A stretch of DNA of 64,000 nucleotides. Origin: Janthinobacterium sp. GW458P (GTDB lineage: Bacteria; Pseudomonadota; Gammaproteobacteria; Burkholderiales; Burkholderiaceae_D). The stretch is from positions 1-64,000 of the forward strand of contig NZ_NEGZ01000013.1 of NCBI RefSeq assembly GCF_002127585.1, written 5' to 3'. Below are positions 63,467 to 64,000 of the stretch, in pieces; positions within the stretch are counted from its first letter, which is position 1, and every line of letters starts with the position of its first letter. Below the pieces are notes generated by a model. That model saw nothing but the letters and a program-made list of their open reading frames with translations. It was not told the DNA's origin and did not search any database. The translations under genes and the position numbers were made by a program.

Positions 63467-64000
63467 GCCCGAATTCCCTAAAGCGACTTCCACCAGTTTT
63501 CTCCCGTCCGAGACAGCAGCACGGCGGGCCGCCCAGCAGCCCGCCGCAAGCAACAGCCAAAACGGCCAAAATGCCCGGCCGGCCATCGAAGTGGTCCAGC
63601 TGGCCAAGCGCGTACCCGATGCCGATGGCGAGCTGACCATCCTGCATCAAGTCGATTTTACCGTGCAAACGGCCGAGACGCTGGCCATCGTCGGCGCCTC
63701 CGGTTCCGGCAAGTCGACCTTGCTCGGCCTGCTGGCGGGGCTGGACACGCCCAGCGCAGGCAAGGTGGTGCTCGACGGCACCGATATCTTCGCCCTCGAT
63801 GAAGACGGCCGCGCCGGTTTCCGCAAGGACAAGCTCGGTTTCGTGTTCCAGTCCTTCCAGCTGCTGGCCCACCTGACGGCGCTGGAAAACGTCATGCTGC
63901 CGCTGGAATTGCGCGGCGACCCCGATGCGAAGGAAAAGGCGCAAGCCATGCTGGGCAGAGTGCACCTGGGCAGCCGCCTGAAGCATTATCCGAAATACCT
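63465..64000 (+). CDS. ABC transporter ATP-binding protein, YbbA-like (partial)
   Basis: The first 178 codons of an ABC ATPase that runs past the right edge; no stop is present in the window. Walker A is IVGASGSGKSTLLGLLAGLD and the Q loop GFVFQSFQLLAHLTALENV; the signature and Walker B lie beyond the edge. An N-terminal extension of about 40 residues is Ala/Gln-rich. In E. coli ybbA is next to tesA in the divergent orientation, as here, with the ybbP permease downstream. The start ATG at 63465 shares bases with the opposite-strand tesA start, and no strong ribosome site is seen. Confidence 0.9.
   Translation, partial: MPEFPKATSTSFLPSETAARRAAQQPAASNSQNGQNARPAIEVVQLAKRVPDADGELTILHQVDFTVQTAETLAIVGASGSGKSTLLGLLAGLDTPSAGKVVLDGTDIFALDEDGRAGFRKDKLGFVFQSFQLLAHLTALENVMLPLELRGDPDAKEKAQAMLGRVHLGSRLKHYPKY

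Overview
The window is a stretch of high-GC chromosome from a betaproteobacterium. The best fit is the Oxalobacteraceae, near Janthinobacterium or Massilia. This rests on the block tig-clpP-clpX-lon-hupB followed by two tRNA-Asp genes and ppiD, the squalene genes hpnCDE, the cofactor order thrC-moeA-moaD, and short GGGGTCG/CGACCCC intergenic palindromes that I associate with this family. Taxonomy is inferred from gene content and recalled protein similarity, not from a search. There is no prophage, insertion sequence or CRISPR array.

Layout. 1-1204: end of a malonate decarboxylase operon (mdcG, mdcH). 1201-2579: an iron-regulated PepSY membrane protein behind a strong Fur box. 2695-7590: an RsbQ-like hydrolase fused by overlap to a PAS hybrid histidine kinase, then two unknown proteins and a PP2C-type phosphatase. 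7660-24949: mixed accessory genes, including a racemase, MFS exporter, LacI regulator, Ig-like protein lacking a normal N-terminus, YegD-type Hsp70, DEDDh exonuclease, Sel1-repeat protein, EAL-GGDEF protein, prolyl oligopeptidase and an AT-richer DUF3883 gene. 25004-30124: the five-gene STM4015-4014-4013-4012-4011 operon of unknown function, with two radical SAM enzymes, an ATP-grasp protein, a sulfatase-fold hydrolase and a leucine-rich-repeat protein.

30294-34784: a threonine and serine catabolic block (XRE-cupin regulator, divergent kbl-tdh, then sdaA) with a clear inverted repeat as likely operator. 35011-40710: an AAA ATPase, thrC-moeA-moaD and a flavoprotein. 40879-42651: a GIN-domain/HAAS-domain membrane cluster with a 51-residue peptide. 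42776-45903: hpnC-hpnD-hpnE, which make squalene from farnesyl diphosphate for hopanoids, divergent from an RND efflux pair at 46157-50427. 50741: tRNA-Leu(UAG). 50892-52630: a two-gene unit, a 60-residue peptide ending in a His/Asp-rich tail and a HExxH protein resembling 2-oxoglutarate peptide beta-hydroxylases. I read this as a candidate RiPP-type system and as the most novel item here.

53232-62570: the proteostasis core (trigger factor, ClpP, ClpX, Lon, HU, two tRNA-Asp, PpiD). The leader ahead of tig and the gap ahead of ppiD both hold structured RNA candidates. 62777-64000: tesA-type esterase and a YbbA-type ABC ATPase, arranged head to head with overlapping start codons. The ATPase gene runs off the right edge.
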